Virus record (IMG/VR): IMGVR_UViG_3300034022_000301
Span: 1 to 34,077 of that record
Length of the DNA stretch: 34,077 nucleotides
Source of the DNA: a virus
Strand: one strand, 5' to 3'
The position numbers were made by a program, and so were the translations under genes. Below, piece after piece: positions 13,365 to 21,690 of this stretch (positions are counted from its first letter, which is position 1; every line of letters begins with the position of its first letter). The notes beneath the pieces were generated by a model. It saw nothing but the letters and a program-made list of their open reading frames with translations. It did not search any database and was not told the origin of the DNA.

Positions 13365-13927
13365 AACTCCCGAGCTGCTTTCTTAACAAGTGCCTTGATG
13401 GCATCATCAAGCTTGTGGACTGATGTGTTAATCATGGCAAGGAGGTCACGCTTCTCATTATCGTTTGCGCTTGGATGATCTCTAAGCATCTGGACCAACG
13501 AGGAGATGCTTGTAAGCGGTTGCCTTAACTCATGGCTAAGCATGAATCGAAACTCCTCAAGCAGCATCTTCTGCCTCTCATGCTCATGCGAGCTGATGGA
13601 GGTGACATCGATTATCTGAATGCCAACAAAGTGAAGAGTATCATCAATCGCAAAGCAGTTCCAAACATTATATCTATCGCTTGCGTTCTTCTGCTTTGTA
13701 CGAGCATAGACTCTTGAAGGCTCAGGCGAATACTTGCGAGCTCTTGCAATTGCATCAATAAAATCGTCTTTGTCTCCTGCAATGTTTATGATTTCGGTAA
13801 TCTTCTTTGGCTTGATGTGACTGACATAATTCTTAAACAGCTGATTGTTGGATACAATCACACCGTCTTGATCAGTCACCACATAGAAGAGGTCGATGGA
13901 ATTTTCTAGGATGAAGAGCGAAGACAT
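13361..13927 (-). CDS. PAS plus histidine-kinase DHp (HisKA) protein without ATPase domain
   Basis: 188 aa, ATG at 13927. Residues 1-112 look like a PAS sensor domain (DLFYVVTDQDGVIVSNNQLF... ending FVGIQIIDVTSI). Residues 115-185 form a dimerisation/phosphoacceptor helical pair with the H-box FMLSHELRQPLTSISSLVQM, His132 being the phospho-accepting residue. The N, G1, F and G2 boxes of the catalytic ATPase domain are absent and the protein stops after the second helix. It could accept or relay phosphate from host kinases, or block them by heterodimerising. It lies inside the lysis cassette. Confidence 0.85.
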   Translation of the reverse strand: MSSLFILENSIDLFYVVTDQDGVIVSNNQLFKNYVSHIKPKKITEIINIAGDKDDFIDAIARARKYSPEPSRVYARTKQKNASDRYNVWNCFAIDDTLHFVGIQIIDVTSISSHEHERQKMLLEEFRFMLSHELRQPLTSISSLVQMLRDHPSANDNEKRDLLAMINTSVHKLDDAIKALVKKAAREL

Positions 13928-14388
13928 GTAGTGAGTTCGCTGTAAAGGTTATTCCATGCACCCATTGAGCTCCATGCCCATTGCACTGTGAGGTATATTG
14001 TAAACGTCAAGAGCATCCCCATCACAGGCGCATCCATTGTCGGCTTGTACTCGGCATACTCAGTGCGCGGCTTGATGATTATCTTTGCCTCTGGCTTAGG
14101 AGCAAGCAAGAATGCAGATGTGCTTGGTTGAATTGTATCGCTTGCGTAGAATTGTTGCATCGGCTTTAGCTCTGGCACGGGCTCATCGGCAGCAATCTCG
14201 AAAGTTTGCCCCCATTGATTAGTGCAATATTGCTTGCCAAAGATAGTGAATTTCTCCATTGACTTATACACAACCTGCGGCTCTATGTGAATTGTGTGAT
14301 GATGTGTATGGACTTTGCAGCCAAGACCCACCACGCACCCATCATCGATTGTAGTATATGTTGAGTCTCTTCCGTCATCCATTGTCAT
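13906..14388 (-). CDS. Membrane protein of the lysis block (160 aa)
   Basis: ATG at 14388 (an ATG at 14382 is also possible), overlapping the holin-like gene by 14 nt. The N-terminal half is soluble with a His-rich stretch (HTHHHTIHIEP) and a Pro-rich middle. One transmembrane segment lies near residues 122-142 (MGMLLTFTIYLTVQWAW), and the protein ends in a short polar tail. This C-tail-anchored layout could suit a spanin partner or holin regulator. I do not recognise the family. Confidence 0.55.
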   Translation of the reverse strand: MTMDDGRDSTYTTIDDGCVVGLGCKVHTHHHTIHIEPQVVYKSMEKFTIFGKQYCTNQWGQTFEIAADEPVPELKPMQQFYASDTIQPSTSAFLLAPKPEAKIIIKPRTEYAEYKPTMDAPVMGMLLTFTIYLTVQWAWSSMGAWNNLYSELTTCLRSSS

Positions 14389-14572
14389 TGCTTTTAGGTA
14401 TGTATCCTGCGGCTACCATTGCGGCCACAATTGCTGCAAGTGTCTCTGTGGTTATCTGCTTAAAGATAAGTGCGAAGACCGAACTAAGAATCACCAAGCT
14501 GCCAATTGTTGGCCGCCAATGCTTGATTATAATATCAAGCACTTGCCTGGGCTTACCGACTCTTCTTGCCAT
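14375..14572 (-). CDS. Holin-like small membrane protein
   Basis: 65 aa, ATG at 14572. A basic N-terminus (MARRVGKPRQ) is followed by two hydrophobic helices (about 24-39 and 44-58: IGSLVILSSVFALIF, LAAIVAAMVAAGYI) and a short polar end. Size, topology and the position directly after the lysozyme gene fit a holin, which would permeabilise the inner membrane to release the lysozyme. Confidence 0.7.
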   Translation of the reverse strand: MARRVGKPRQVLDIIIKHWRPTIGSLVILSSVFALIFKQITTETLAAIVAAMVAAGYIPKSNDNG

Positions 14573-14577
14573 AATGC

Positions 14578-15033
14578 TTAAACGAGTTTTGTAAAGTATA
14601 GTTCCGCTTCTTTCTTGCGCCTTCTTACAAGCCCACGAGATACCTCACCGCCCGCCCTGTTCCACTTGGCAAACTCCAATGCAATCTTCGGGTCGTTTGG
14701 ATTCGCTTTTACAAACCTCAACAGCTGCGACTTAGCAAGGTTGCCTGCGCCCAGGTTGAAGCAGAAACTTACAAGCGCATCGAACTGGTTCTGGTTCACC
14801 TTGGTTGTATTAAGCAGACCAAGCACGCTGCCCTCAAACTCCTTGAGGTGATCCTTAAGCAGCTGATCAGCTTGGTCTCGGGTTATGGTCTGCCCGAGCT
14901 TCACCTTGCTGCCGTCTTGGTAGTAGGTTGCGCCGTATCCGATTGAGGCAACTCCTGCCGAACATAGGTAGGAGGTGAGGCGCAAGCCTTCAAACTCCTG
15001 TATCAGTCGGATGCCGCTATCAGATGATTTCAT
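14578..15033 (-). CDS. T4-type lysozyme endolysin (GH24)
   Basis: 151 aa, ATG at 15033. The GH24 signature is clear: catalytic Glu15 in FEGLRL, then YLCSAGVASIGYG with Cys24 and Ser30 in place of the T4 Asp20 and Thr26, and the C-terminal core NQFDALVSFCFNLG and GLVRRRKKEAELY. Cys at the second catalytic position occurs in other phage lysozymes of this family. There is no signal peptide, so release through the holin-like neighbour is expected. It cleaves the peptidoglycan glycan chain. Confidence 0.95.
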   Translation of the reverse strand: MKSSDSGIRLIQEFEGLRLTSYLCSAGVASIGYGATYYQDGSKVKLGQTITRDQADQLLKDHLKEFEGSVLGLLNTTKVNQNQFDALVSFCFNLGAGNLAKSQLLRFVKANPNDPKIALEFAKWNRAGGEVSRGLVRRRKKEAELYFTKLV

Positions 15034-15523
15034 ATTGTAATGCTATAACGCAAGATGTTAAATCAGCATTAGTAGTTGCAGTTGTGATAGTTACTGACAT
15101 ATTAGTGTTACCACTATTTGAAACAATATCTATTGCAGTTATTTCAGCTAATGATGTCCCATCTTTAGACCATTGAATCACTCCATTTAATTGCTTTGAA
15201 CTTGTAAATGTTGTAGCAACTGGAAGTGATAACTCAAATGAGCCAGTATCTTCTCCAACATCCAATGTTATGTTAATTAAAACAAATGCGTTAACAATAT
15301 TTCCAACTCTAATAAATGTACTTGGGAAAGATAAAGTTGTCAAATTAGTCTCAGCACTTGCAGTCGGCGTATAGCTTCCACTGCTAAACAAATTCCCAAC
15401 CTCAATCTGCTTGGATGTGCCTTCAGGTGATTGCGAGTTGTCGCTCACATCAACAATGTAAAGTAAGTCATCACTTGCCGCTGATGTGATTGGTGTTAAG
15501 TCGGTAATTTTTACTCCTGCCAT
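15020..15523 (-). CDS. Tail-fibre-associated structural protein
   Basis: 167 aa, ATG at 15523. It begins MAGVKITDLTPITSAASDDLLYIVDVSD, a motif shared by many phage tail-fibre and adhesin proteins (KITDLxxxTxxxxDDLLxIVD), followed by a beta-rich body with Thr/Ser/Asn-rich strands. It probably forms part of the receptor-binding apparatus. Co-transcribed with the fibre genes upstream and overlapping the lysozyme start by 14 nt. Confidence 0.7.
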   Translation of the reverse strand: MAGVKITDLTPITSAASDDLLYIVDVSDNSQSPEGTSKQIEVGNLFSSGSYTPTASAETNLTTLSFPSTFIRVGNIVNAFVLINITLDVGEDTGSFELSLPVATTFTSSKQLNGVIQWSKDGTSLAEITAIDIVSNSGNTNMSVTITTATTNADLTSCVIALQYEII

Positions 15524-15711
15524 GTCGTTATAGGTTTATAGGTTATCAAAGGTAAGGCTTTCACCCAATCAATTGAGCACTGCTCAACTTCTTCGATGCT
15601 GATGATGTGATTGCCGTCAGCATCCATGATAGGGTTGAAATAATTGTCGGGCATGAACTGAATGCCAATAAGGCTCTGAGCCTGTTCGTATGTGAGTAGG
15701 TGAACTTGCAT
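15511..15711 (-). CDS. Small tail-region protein with EF-hand-like loop
   Basis: 66 aa, ATG at 15711, sharing one base with the preceding stop. The segment DADGNHIISIEE (about residues 30-41) matches the canonical 12-residue EF-hand loop (Asp1, Asp3, Asn5, Ile8, Ser9, Glu12). Similar short proteins with a D-x-(D/N)-x-x-W/H-x-(I/V)-S-x-E-E core sit between fibre genes in Bacteroidota phages. Calcium binding would fit a fibre or adhesin accessory but is inferred from the motif. Confidence 0.6.
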   Translation of the reverse strand: MQVHLLTYEQAQSLIGIQFMPDNYFNPIMDADGNHIISIEEVEQCSIDWVKALPLITYKPITTWQE

Positions 15712-16538
15712 TACACTTGACGGGATAAGGTGGTGTTAAATGCTTGCACTGCCGTGTAGAGTGCTGCTGCTTCGGCATCAGTCAAGCCGCTGCCGATGGA
15801 TGCGAATGCGCATTCTCTATTTGAAAAAAATCCAGCTACATTATTGTTAGAAATTGCTCCGATAAATATTTTTTGAGGTGGCAAAGATTGAACACCAGTA
15901 GTTGTATTTGTTGCAATAGTTAAACCATTACGATAATACTTTCTGCTTGATGAATTTATTATAGAGCCCATAAATAATCCTGAACCATTCGCAACGGTTG
16001 TTAATGCTATCAAAGAAACTGTTGCAGTACTAGCATTAAAAAATGAATTATTTGAAGTTTGTCTTCTTACAACTATTGTTGTTACAGATGGAGCTAGAGC
16101 TGCGTTAGGTGCTGCTCCCATATCAGTTGCAAATGCTGTTGCACTTGCAGGTATTGTTCTTGAATAATAGCTTAAATGATTATTATTTGCAGTTAAAATA
16201 GTTGAAGGAGTTAAGAAAGAATCCGCATATGAATTAGTGCCATTAAAAGCAACACCATTAGATGAATGCGTAACTCCACCAAAAAAGCTAAGTCTGAATG
16301 CAGCGTTTGTATCAAGTGGATTCTTAAGGTTAAACTTGTGAGTTGTTGCTGTACCACCTACCATCGGATAAATCGCATTGCACTTTGCCCAAGTTCCATC
16401 GGCTTTCATGGTAGTAACCAATGTGCAGATAGCTGATGTGATTGTGGCATCGGTTATACCTGCCGCTGCAATGAATGCAACTGCATCAGCATCGGCGCAA
16501 CTTGGTGCATACAAATATGGGTTGACTAAGAAACTCAT
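15711..16538 (-). CDS. Receptor-binding/tail-fibre protein, LamG-like
   Basis: 275 aa, ATG at 16538. An N-terminal helical segment (AFIAAAGITDATITSAICTLVTTMKADG) leads into AIYPMVGGTATTHKFNLKNPLD and FGGVTHSSNGVAFNGTNSYADSF. These match phage adhesins with a concanavalin/LamG-like jelly-roll. The C-terminus ends LTDAEAAALYTAVQAFNTTL, also typical of them. It likely contacts host surface glycans. Confidence 0.75.
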   Translation of the reverse strand: MSFLVNPYLYAPSCADADAVAFIAAAGITDATITSAICTLVTTMKADGTWAKCNAIYPMVGGTATTHKFNLKNPLDTNAAFRLSFFGGVTHSSNGVAFNGTNSYADSFLTPSTILTANNNHLSYYSRTIPASATAFATDMGAAPNAALAPSVTTIVVRRQTSNNSFFNASTATVSLIALTTVANGSGLFMGSIINSSSRKYYRNGLTIATNTTTGVQSLPPQKIFIGAISNNNVAGFFSNRECAFASIGSGLTDAEAAALYTAVQAFNTTLSRQV

Positions 16539-18889
16539 GCGTAGTTACCTATTAACATAACCTTCAAACCTTTCGCAGTGCCATTGCCAATCTGGTCAAT
16601 GTCGATTGTAATCTCGGCATCATCAGCAAGTGCTGTGTCACTTATCACTGGAGGAGTGGCAGCCGTTGTGCTTGTTGTTTCCGTGTTATCGATTGTCAGC
16701 TTAGTGCTTAAGATACTTGCACCGCCTTCATTAATGTCAACGGTGAAGATGCTACCACTTGCTTGAGCCGTTGTGAGTGATGCCCTTACCGCTGTTAAGG
16801 TCACCGCTCTTGGCATCCTAAAAGTAATCTTTGCCGTTCCAGTTGCAAGTGCAGTAGTCTCATCCGATGCTGCAACAACAAGCTCGAATGGAGTGGCATA
16901 GTTGCCGCTTCCGAGTATCGATGTCGAGTTGATGGTCTTGATGTTTGTGCCACTAGCAAGTGCATCTTGTTTACCATTAAATGTTGACCAATCAGTTGTG
17001 CTCAATGCACCTCTGTTGGCAGCACTTGCTGTTGGTAGGTTAAAGGTATGAGTCGCACTTGCTGAACTAATGCCAAAGTCAGTGCCTCCCGTTCCAACTG
17101 CGAGCAGCTGAGTCTGAGCAGTGAGTCCATTAAGAGAGGTCAATCCAGTGGAGAAAGTGGTAATGACTTGGCATAGGTGACCATTCTCAGTATGTAGTTC
17201 AATTGTTCTACTTGATGTGTTTACAAAGACTCTAAGTGCTAATCTATCAGTTACTGCAAGGGTTGTAGCTGGTACTGCCAATGCAGTAAAATAAGCATCT
17301 AATGTAGTGCCGTTTGTAATACCCTCAGGTGTTGCTGAGTCATTTGCAATTGATGTGAATGTAAGTCCTATGGTATCATACTTAAGCAATTCAACATAAT
17401 ATGATGGACTACCACCGTTTGATGTTGCTCTAAAGAATAGTTCTAAATTCCAATTTCCTGCCGGTATTGATAATACGCTTGGGTCATTTGCATCTGTGAT
17501 AAATTGTGCAATCAATCCATTGCCTTGAGCATTAGTTCTTGTGAATGTAGTACCAAGTCCTAAAATTGCAGCCTTGCTCATTTGCTCGTAAGCAGAACCT
17601 GCAAATGTACCTTGAGGTACTGATCCGTTAAGGTAGTAGCTTACACTTGATCCGCCTCCACTTGATGTTGGAAAGTTTGCAAGTTGCCCATCTCCTCTGA
17701 TGTACTGCGTGCTCAGCCCTGCCGCTGCAACAGCCAATGTTCCGCTTGTTAGCACTGGGTTGCCAGTGACAGTGAATGCAACAGGCATAGTGAGGTCAAC
17801 CGATGAGACTGATCCTTTGTTATTGAATGTGTTCCAATCGGTTGAGGTTAGGTATCCATCAGTGCTGCCATCTGCTTGGCTGATGCTTATGTCGGGTGTT
17901 GCTCCGCCGCTTGATGCGATTGGTGCTGTGCCTCCAACTGATTCCACAATGGTCGCAGGAAGCACTGGAATAGTTGGCTTGTTTAATATCTGATTGTTGC
18001 CGGTTGTTGCATTCCAATCGGCAGGCCTTTCAATAGTTTGGAATCCTGCTCCAAGACTTGTCCAATAGGTAGTGTTGGTTGGTAGTAGTGAATCATTGTT
18101 TGCAATGCATCGGTAGATATTTCCAAGATACCAAACTACATTGCCAATCACGTAACCATTGCCCGTTGCACTTAAGTGATCAGTGGAAAATGCAATGGCA
18201 GTCATTATACCTCCGCCGCCGCCACCAACTGCTACTAATGGGTCAGCAGTTGTACCATTACCAGTTATTGTCACCCCATCAACAGCTACCTCCGTCAAGC
18301 ATGGTGTGCAAGGTTGGAAATCTGGAAGCGGAATGTCACCCGTTGCACAGATGTCATAGCATCCATCTTCAGTGCTTGTGATCACTTGTATATCGAAGTC
18401 AACGGTGACACATGCAAATTCATAGTTCGCTGTTAATGTTTTAATCTCGTTGATGTATCCACTTGGAATCACCTCGTAGTTAATAACACCTATGCTCTGC
18501 TTGAATAGTGGGTCAGTGCCACTCGTAAGCTTGTAGATTCTTGATGCAAGCCAATCCTGCGCATCATCTCCATCGCATGGCAGATGGCTCTTGCGCACAA
18601 CAGCATAAGCAGTCAGCGGAAAGCTTGTGACATACAACTGTTTGCAGCCGCTCATCTTGTAGGCATCGGTCTTGACAACAGTCACCTTGCCACGCTTAGC
18701 CCAAAACAATGTGCCTTGCTTTGCATCGAAGTTGGTAACTACCTCCGCTTGACCATTGCCGATGTAATGCACCCAAGCCTTATCGTTGCCGTTTGCGTTA
18801 AGCTCGCATAAGCCAAACTGCTTGTCGAATATATTCGCAACCTCAACACGTTGATTGAGCCGCTCGATAATGGTCTTAAGTAGATTCAT
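16535..18889 (-). CDS. Large tail fibre protein
   Basis: 784 aa, ATG at 18889. Residues 1-200 are a distinct head with cysteines (GCKQLYVTSFPL, CYDICATGDIPLPDFQPCTPCLTE). The remainder is repeat-rich, with TSTDWNTFNNKGSVSS and STTDWSTFNGKQDALAS, the spaced DWxTFNxK motifs common in phage fibre shafts. A glycine-rich hinge (VAVGGGGGGIM) lies near residue 220. The C-terminus (AITIDIDQIGNGTAKGLKVMLIGNY-like) is a beta domain seen at fibre tips. It probably forms a trimeric side or tip fibre. Confidence 0.8.
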   Translation of the reverse strand: MNLLKTIIERLNQRVEVANIFDKQFGLCELNANGNDKAWVHYIGNGQAEVVTNFDAKQGTLFWAKRGKVTVVKTDAYKMSGCKQLYVTSFPLTAYAVVRKSHLPCDGDDAQDWLASRIYKLTSGTDPLFKQSIGVINYEVIPSGYINEIKTLTANYEFACVTVDFDIQVITSTEDGCYDICATGDIPLPDFQPCTPCLTEVAVDGVTITGNGTTADPLVAVGGGGGGIMTAIAFSTDHLSATGNGYVIGNVVWYLGNIYRCIANNDSLLPTNTTYWTSLGAGFQTIERPADWNATTGNNQILNKPTIPVLPATIVESVGGTAPIASSGGATPDISISQADGSTDGYLTSTDWNTFNNKGSVSSVDLTMPVAFTVTGNPVLTSGTLAVAAAGLSTQYIRGDGQLANFPTSSGGGSSVSYYLNGSVPQGTFAGSAYEQMSKAAILGLGTTFTRTNAQGNGLIAQFITDANDPSVLSIPAGNWNLELFFRATSNGGSPSYYVELLKYDTIGLTFTSIANDSATPEGITNGTTLDAYFTALAVPATTLAVTDRLALRVFVNTSSRTIELHTENGHLCQVITTFSTGLTSLNGLTAQTQLLAVGTGGTDFGISSASATHTFNLPTASAANRGALSTTDWSTFNGKQDALASGTNIKTINSTSILGSGNYATPFELVVAASDETTALATGTAKITFRMPRAVTLTAVRASLTTAQASGSIFTVDINEGGASILSTKLTIDNTETTSTTAATPPVISDTALADDAEITIDIDQIGNGTAKGLKVMLIGNYA

Positions 18890-19347
18890 GGTTTGCTTAT
18901 CTGATTTGCGATTTGCTCAACTAACAAGTCTGCATGTAGTTGAAGCATTCTCGATTGCTCTTCTGCTGTTGGTTTAAATATAGTTCCGTAAAGTTTCTCA
19001 AGCCCTGCCACCTTGCCTGCTTCATCTGCAACTGTGTAGATTGCAGTATCAAATCCTTCAGTTATAACTGTGGTTTGGTCGGTTGCAAATGATCGCTTAA
19101 GAAAGCCTGTGAGCTCCAATGGAGGTTTGCCGTTCTTAGCTTTTATCTTTGCATAAGCTGCAGAATAGGGAACAGTTGGAAGGAAGTTCCCTGCTTGATT
19201 TCTTCCTCTTCCAGTATCAATTCCAAAGATTCTTATGTACATCTCACGCCTCATATCCTGCACTGCAAAAGATAGTGGAGTGAAGCCACTATTCCAATCA
19301 GAGAACAGAGCATTTATTCTATCACTTATCTCCTTCGGTGTAGCCAT
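18886..19347 (-). CDS. Head-tail completion protein, HK97 gp10-like
   Basis: 153 aa, ATG at 19347, overlapping the fibre gene by four nt. An N-terminal helix and basic region are followed by PPLELTGFLKRSFATDQ, the L-x-x-TGxLxxSF signature typical of HK97-gp10/phage virion morphogenesis proteins that complete the neck. Placement after the capsid gene fits. The family call rests on this short motif. Confidence 0.55.
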   Translation of the reverse strand: MATPKEISDRINALFSDWNSGFTPLSFAVQDMRREMYIRIFGIDTGRGRNQAGNFLPTVPYSAAYAKIKAKNGKPPLELTGFLKRSFATDQTTVITEGFDTAIYTVADEAGKVAGLEKLYGTIFKPTAEEQSRMLQLHADLLVEQIANQISKP

Positions 19348-20393
19348 TATGGAAGTGCTGTGACGTACTTCATATTTCTCCTACAATCAAAGCACGTATT
19401 GTCGCTTGGCAGTCGCATGTTCTGCAACATCGCCGTAAGCTCTTCGCTGTATCTCGTTGCTGCTATGTCGCGCCCTGCAATCATTCCATCGTTGGCATCG
19501 GCAGTTGCAAATGGCTTGCTTCCTACATTGATGCTTACTGTAGTGTTCACCCGTTGGTTCGGACTAACGCTCAAGCCGTAGTTATAAATCTCAACCGCTG
19601 TTGCATAAGCAAGCGGCATCGCCATCAATCCACCTATGCTGCACAGCCAAGCTTCTCTGTCGCAGTTGACATTATAAACTAAGCTCATGCCTTGCGTGTA
19701 CTTCTTTGCTTTCGATGAGATCACATCAGTGCCGCTCACCGTCAACTCAATCCCAACAGCATCCACAAATGGGCAGATGTGAGCACCTCTTACATTGCCT
19801 GAGCAATCGAAGCAGTGCCCCTTCTTAGGAACCATCTTAGTGGTATCATAAAGCGACTCATAGACAAATGCTAGATCTAACTTTCTGCGATTAGCCTTGA
19901 AGGTCTTGCCGATAAACTGCTCAACCGCTTCCGATTGGTAGAAGAAGGAATCAATCAGCTTCAAGGTGCTCATGTCGTAGACAAATATCTCGACAGGAGT
20001 ATTCATTGTATAAATGTCAATCTTAAAATTAGACAGATAGAAGTTCAGAAAGCTTTCCGTGTTCGGGTCGATCGTCACTCTGATGCCAGTGTATTTTCCT
20101 GCACCTACCAAAGTGTCGATGTTTGCAGCATTGCTTACCACTTGACCGATGCGCTTTGACTCAACAACTGTGTCCGCTTTCATCATCGGTGTTAGCCTTG
20201 ATAAGATATCAGTTGACATCTTGCGCCAAGCGAATGCTCGCTTTGCTTCAAACAATTCAACTCCGCTGTTGTATTGGTCAGTTATTAGCTGCCCGAGTAA
20301 AGTCTGATTGATGCCGAGATCATCGATGTAAAGCCCAGTTGTTGGCTCTGGTCTGTCGCACCCCTGAAGACCGAGAAGAGATTCGTAGCACAT
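19347..20393 (-). CDS. Virion structural protein downstream of the capsid gene (348 aa)
   Basis: ATG at 20393. Rich in paired cysteines: GHCFDCSGNVRGAHICPF around residue 195 and CFDCRRNMKY near the C-terminus, suggesting metal sites or disulphides. The rest is mixed alpha/beta without known enzymatic motifs. Located just behind a terminator and promoter box after the capsid gene, it is probably a head-tail adaptor or decoration-type protein, but I do not recognise the family. Confidence 0.6.
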   Translation of the reverse strand: MCYESLLGLQGCDRPEPTTGLYIDDLGINQTLLGQLITDQYNSGVELFEAKRAFAWRKMSTDILSRLTPMMKADTVVESKRIGQVVSNAANIDTLVGAGKYTGIRVTIDPNTESFLNFYLSNFKIDIYTMNTPVEIFVYDMSTLKLIDSFFYQSEAVEQFIGKTFKANRRKLDLAFVYESLYDTTKMVPKKGHCFDCSGNVRGAHICPFVDAVGIELTVSGTDVISSKAKKYTQGMSLVYNVNCDREAWLCSIGGLMAMPLAYATAVEIYNYGLSVSPNQRVNTTVSINVGSKPFATADANDGMIAGRDIAATRYSEELTAMLQNMRLPSDNTCFDCRRNMKYVTALP

Positions 20394-20411
20394 TGGCTGT
20401 TGATTTTTTTA

Positions 20412-20419
20412 CAAAGATA
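20412..20419 (-). promoter_or_regulatory. TATCTTTG promoter box after the capsid terminator
   Basis: TATCTTTG directly after the T-run of the capsid terminator and 18 nt before ATG 20393. It fits TAnnTTTG, and a start of transcription here would explain how genes beyond the terminator are expressed. No clear -33 element; the upstream 20 nt are the terminator itself. Confidence 0.5.
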
Positions 20420-20448
20420 AATAAAAAAGGAGAGGCTTGCACCTCTCC
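20419..20448 (-). terminator. Intrinsic terminator after the major capsid gene
   Basis: On the minus strand a perfect 7-bp stem GGAGAGG/CCTCTCC with a 6-nt loop is followed by TTTTTTATTT. It lies 7 nt past the TGA that ends the frameshifted capsid extension. Confidence 0.85.
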
Positions 20449-20454
20449 CTTAAT

Positions 20455-20541
20455 TCATTGTGTCAGCAAATTATCGCTGCCCTCGCTCAACAGATCATCC
20501 GAGTCTTGACTCAGTAGATTCTGCGAGCTCGTTATGGGTTT
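20455..20541 (-). other. Candidate -1 frameshift extension of the capsid protein
   Basis: The capsid stop TAA (20534-20532) is immediately preceded by AAACCCA (20541-20535), read A_AAC_CCA in frame, an exact X_XXY_YYZ slippery heptamer. Slipping back one base adds 26 residues to the TGA at 20455. These read as near-repeats: SSQNLLSQDS, DDLLSEGS, DNLLTQ. The -1 frame has no ATG, GTG or TTG start in the stretch after its own upstream stop, so an independent gene is unlikely. A small hairpin (GAGT/ACTC) follows. Frameshifting itself is inference. Confidence 0.5.
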
Positions 20542-21575
20542 ACAATTGACACGCAGTTTACGTAATTAACACCTGCATACTTGTCTGATGCCTCGTAGAT
20601 GTCAGTTGGCAATGTTGCGATGATACCAGTTGTAGTTAATACAATTGATAAGTTACCGCAATCATCCTTCATAGTCAAGTCAACTGGAACTCCTGCCGGT
20701 GTGAACACCAACGTCTTAGAGTAGTTGCTTCCTGCTGTTGGAGTGATGCCAGTGTTCCACTCTGCTAAGTTAAATGACAACCACTGGATTGCTCCTGCTG
20801 TTGTAACCAAAGCCTTAGTCTGTGCACCTTGAGCAGCTGCCAAACGTGAATCATAAGCAAAGCCGAAACCGTTCTGCTGAGTGATTGCAAGTAAGTCGAT
20901 GCCGTACTGAGTGCAGCAACCTGCTGCCATCGCGTTAGCATAACGCTGCATTGCAGCACCACCGAATGCAATTGGTGCACCTGGGTAGTTAGCCATGCGT
21001 GTTGCTTGCTGAATGTCAGCGATAGCGAATGCGTTAGGCTCGTTAGCAGCAACCATTGTAGGAACAACTAAGCAATCAGAAGTAACTGTGTAGAATCCTT
21101 CAACTTCAGTTCCCCAATTACCGATAGCAGCAACAGCTTGAACAGCAGCGGCAGATGCTACCTTACGATCAAGCACATCCATCAAGCGCATGATTGACTC
21201 AAGCACGTAACGGCTGTTTTCTTGGCAATGGCGAGCGATGTCCGCTGCATTGATCATTTGAGATGCAGTGTAAGTGTCAGTTGTTTCAACTGTGTAGGTT
21301 GTAGTTGAATCGCCGTAAGTGTTAGCAGAAGTACAAGTAAGGATGTCAGCACCTTCCTCAACTTCCGTCTCAGGCAAACGCTGAATCCAACGAGCTTGAA
21401 CGGTTTTCAATTTACCTTGACCAGGTGCAACCTCAGTGCGAATCAATTTCGCGTTCTCAGGAGACAAAAGAAATTCAAGGAATGGAAGTTGTTCACGCTG
21501 ACCAACCTCTAAAAATAATTCGCCCAGTGACATTTGCACGTTAGGGCATTCTGAAAGTATTCTTGAAATAGACAT
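20532..21575 (-). CDS. Major capsid protein
   Basis: 347 aa, ATG at 21575 with a long leader and its own terminator-promoter unit upstream. It follows portal, minor head and scaffold genes in the standard order. The N-terminus (LGELFLEVGQREQLPFLEFLL) is helical, the middle has the Ala-rich helices expected of an HK97-type P domain (DVLDRKVASAAAVQAVAAIGNWG), and the C-terminus is beta-rich. A separate promoter and terminators on both sides fit the highest-expressed virion gene. Its stop codon is preceded by a slippery heptamer. I call it from position and size rather than a diagnostic motif. Confidence 0.8.
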   Translation of the reverse strand: MSISRILSECPNVQMSLGELFLEVGQREQLPFLEFLLSPENAKLIRTEVAPGQGKLKTVQARWIQRLPETEVEEGADILTCTSANTYGDSTTTYTVETTDTYTASQMINAADIARHCQENSRYVLESIMRLMDVLDRKVASAAAVQAVAAIGNWGTEVEGFYTVTSDCLVVPTMVAANEPNAFAIADIQQATRMANYPGAPIAFGGAAMQRYANAMAAGCCTQYGIDLLAITQQNGFGFAYDSRLAAAQGAQTKALVTTAGAIQWLSFNLAEWNTGITPTAGSNYSKTLVFTPAGVPVDLTMKDDCGNLSIVLTTTGIIATLPTDIYEASDKYAGVNYVNCVSIVNP

Positions 21576-21682
21576 GATAGTCGTTTTTTATTGTAGAATT
21601 TTGAGCAACGTATTCTGAAGGCTGTTGCGTTGATGCCTACTTTTTTGCAGCTGAAAGTCCTGCCGACTACCATAGAGAAACA

Positions 21683-21690
21683 CAAAGGTA
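21683..21690 (-). promoter_or_regulatory. TACCTTTG promoter box of the capsid gene
   Basis: TACCTTTG fits TAnnTTTG. It lies just after the T-run of the scaffold terminator, with a CTTG in the terminator loop 22 nt upstream as a possible -33. The leader to ATG 21575 would be about 100 nt, A-rich near the start codon (ACAATAAAAAACGACTATC). Bases 21576-21682 contain no convincing gene. Confidence 0.55.
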
